Part shown: piece after piece, positions 63,980 to 64,000 of the stretch
How positions within the stretch are numbered: the first letter of the stretch is position 1
Layout of the letters: every line of letters starts with the position of its first letter
Assembly (NCBI GenBank): GCA_022577435.1
Contig: JAKOON010000002.1
Coordinates: 9,933,001-9,997,000 of the forward strand
Direction of reading: 5' to 3'
Origin: Embiotoca jacksoni
Lineage: Eukaryota; Chordata; Actinopteri; Embiotocidae
DNA length: 64,000 nt
Position numbers and translations under genes: made by a program
The notes under the pieces: model-generated
The model's input: the letters and a program-made list of their open reading frames with translations, nothing else
Databases searched by the model: none
Told to the model about the DNA's origin: nothing

Positions 63980-64000
63980 GTATGTGTATGTGCGTGCGCG

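Overview
The window is a stretch of vertebrate nuclear DNA, almost certainly from a ray-finned (percomorph-like) fish. It has small coding exons with GT-AG introns, three recognisable vertebrate gene families, very long (CA)n/(GT)n microsatellites, and dispersed repeats typical of teleosts: Tc1/mariner and hAT fragments and non-autonomous elements. I see no bacterial operons, CRISPR arrays, rRNA or tRNA genes. The many 60-280 codon open frames are nearly all chance or microsatellite frames.

Layout. (1) Positions 1-about 6.9 kb, plus strand: the 3' part of a bZIP transcription factor of the ATF2/ATF7/CREB5 family, best matched to atf7. Eight exons end in a TGA at 4116 and are followed by a long 3'UTR. 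The N-terminal zinc-finger exons lie left of the window. (2) Positions 8.86-49.69 kb, plus strand: a complete dip2b (disco-interacting protein 2 homolog B). I could place 38 coding exons with consistent phase from ATG 8860 to TGA 49686, giving 1577 codons plus stop, very near the length I recall for mammalian DIP2B. Intron 1 is about 20.6 kb and holds most of the repeats. A long, partly CpG-rich 3'UTR follows. (3) Positions 56.2-61.7 kb, minus strand: a complete five-exon trypsin-like serine protease of 304 residues. It has a signal peptide, His/Asp/Ser triad and hydrophobic C-terminus, and is best matched to TMPRSS12. (4) From about 62.5 kb, plus strand: a GC-rich, promoter-like stretch with a possible first exon and a possible second exon of a gene I do not recognise, cut by the window end.

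How the genes relate. They do not form a pathway. ATF7 is a nuclear transcription factor. DIP2B is a large cytoplasmic protein with a DMAP1-binding region and two fatty-acyl-AMP-ligase-like domains. TMPRSS12 is a secreted or membrane-tethered protease, known from testis in mammals. What links them is synteny: DIP2B and TMPRSS12 are close neighbours on human 12q13, with ATF1 between them, and ATF7 lies a few Mb away. Here ATF1 is not between dip2b and the protease, and the protease is inverted relative to dip2b.

I found no wholly new biological system. The observations most worth checking are: a 105-bp near-perfect inverted repeat flanking dip2b exon 3 (plus a 63-bp identical direct repeat); a possible 24-nt in-frame microexon in dip2b intron 24; a G-quadruplex-like run, a C-tract and a CpG-island-like block in the dip2b 3'UTR; a GGA repeat abutting the dip2b exon 1 splice donor; an intact-ended 720-bp hAT-type element with 8-bp target duplications; and a 44-bp-armed fold-back element between the protease and the downstream promoter-like region.
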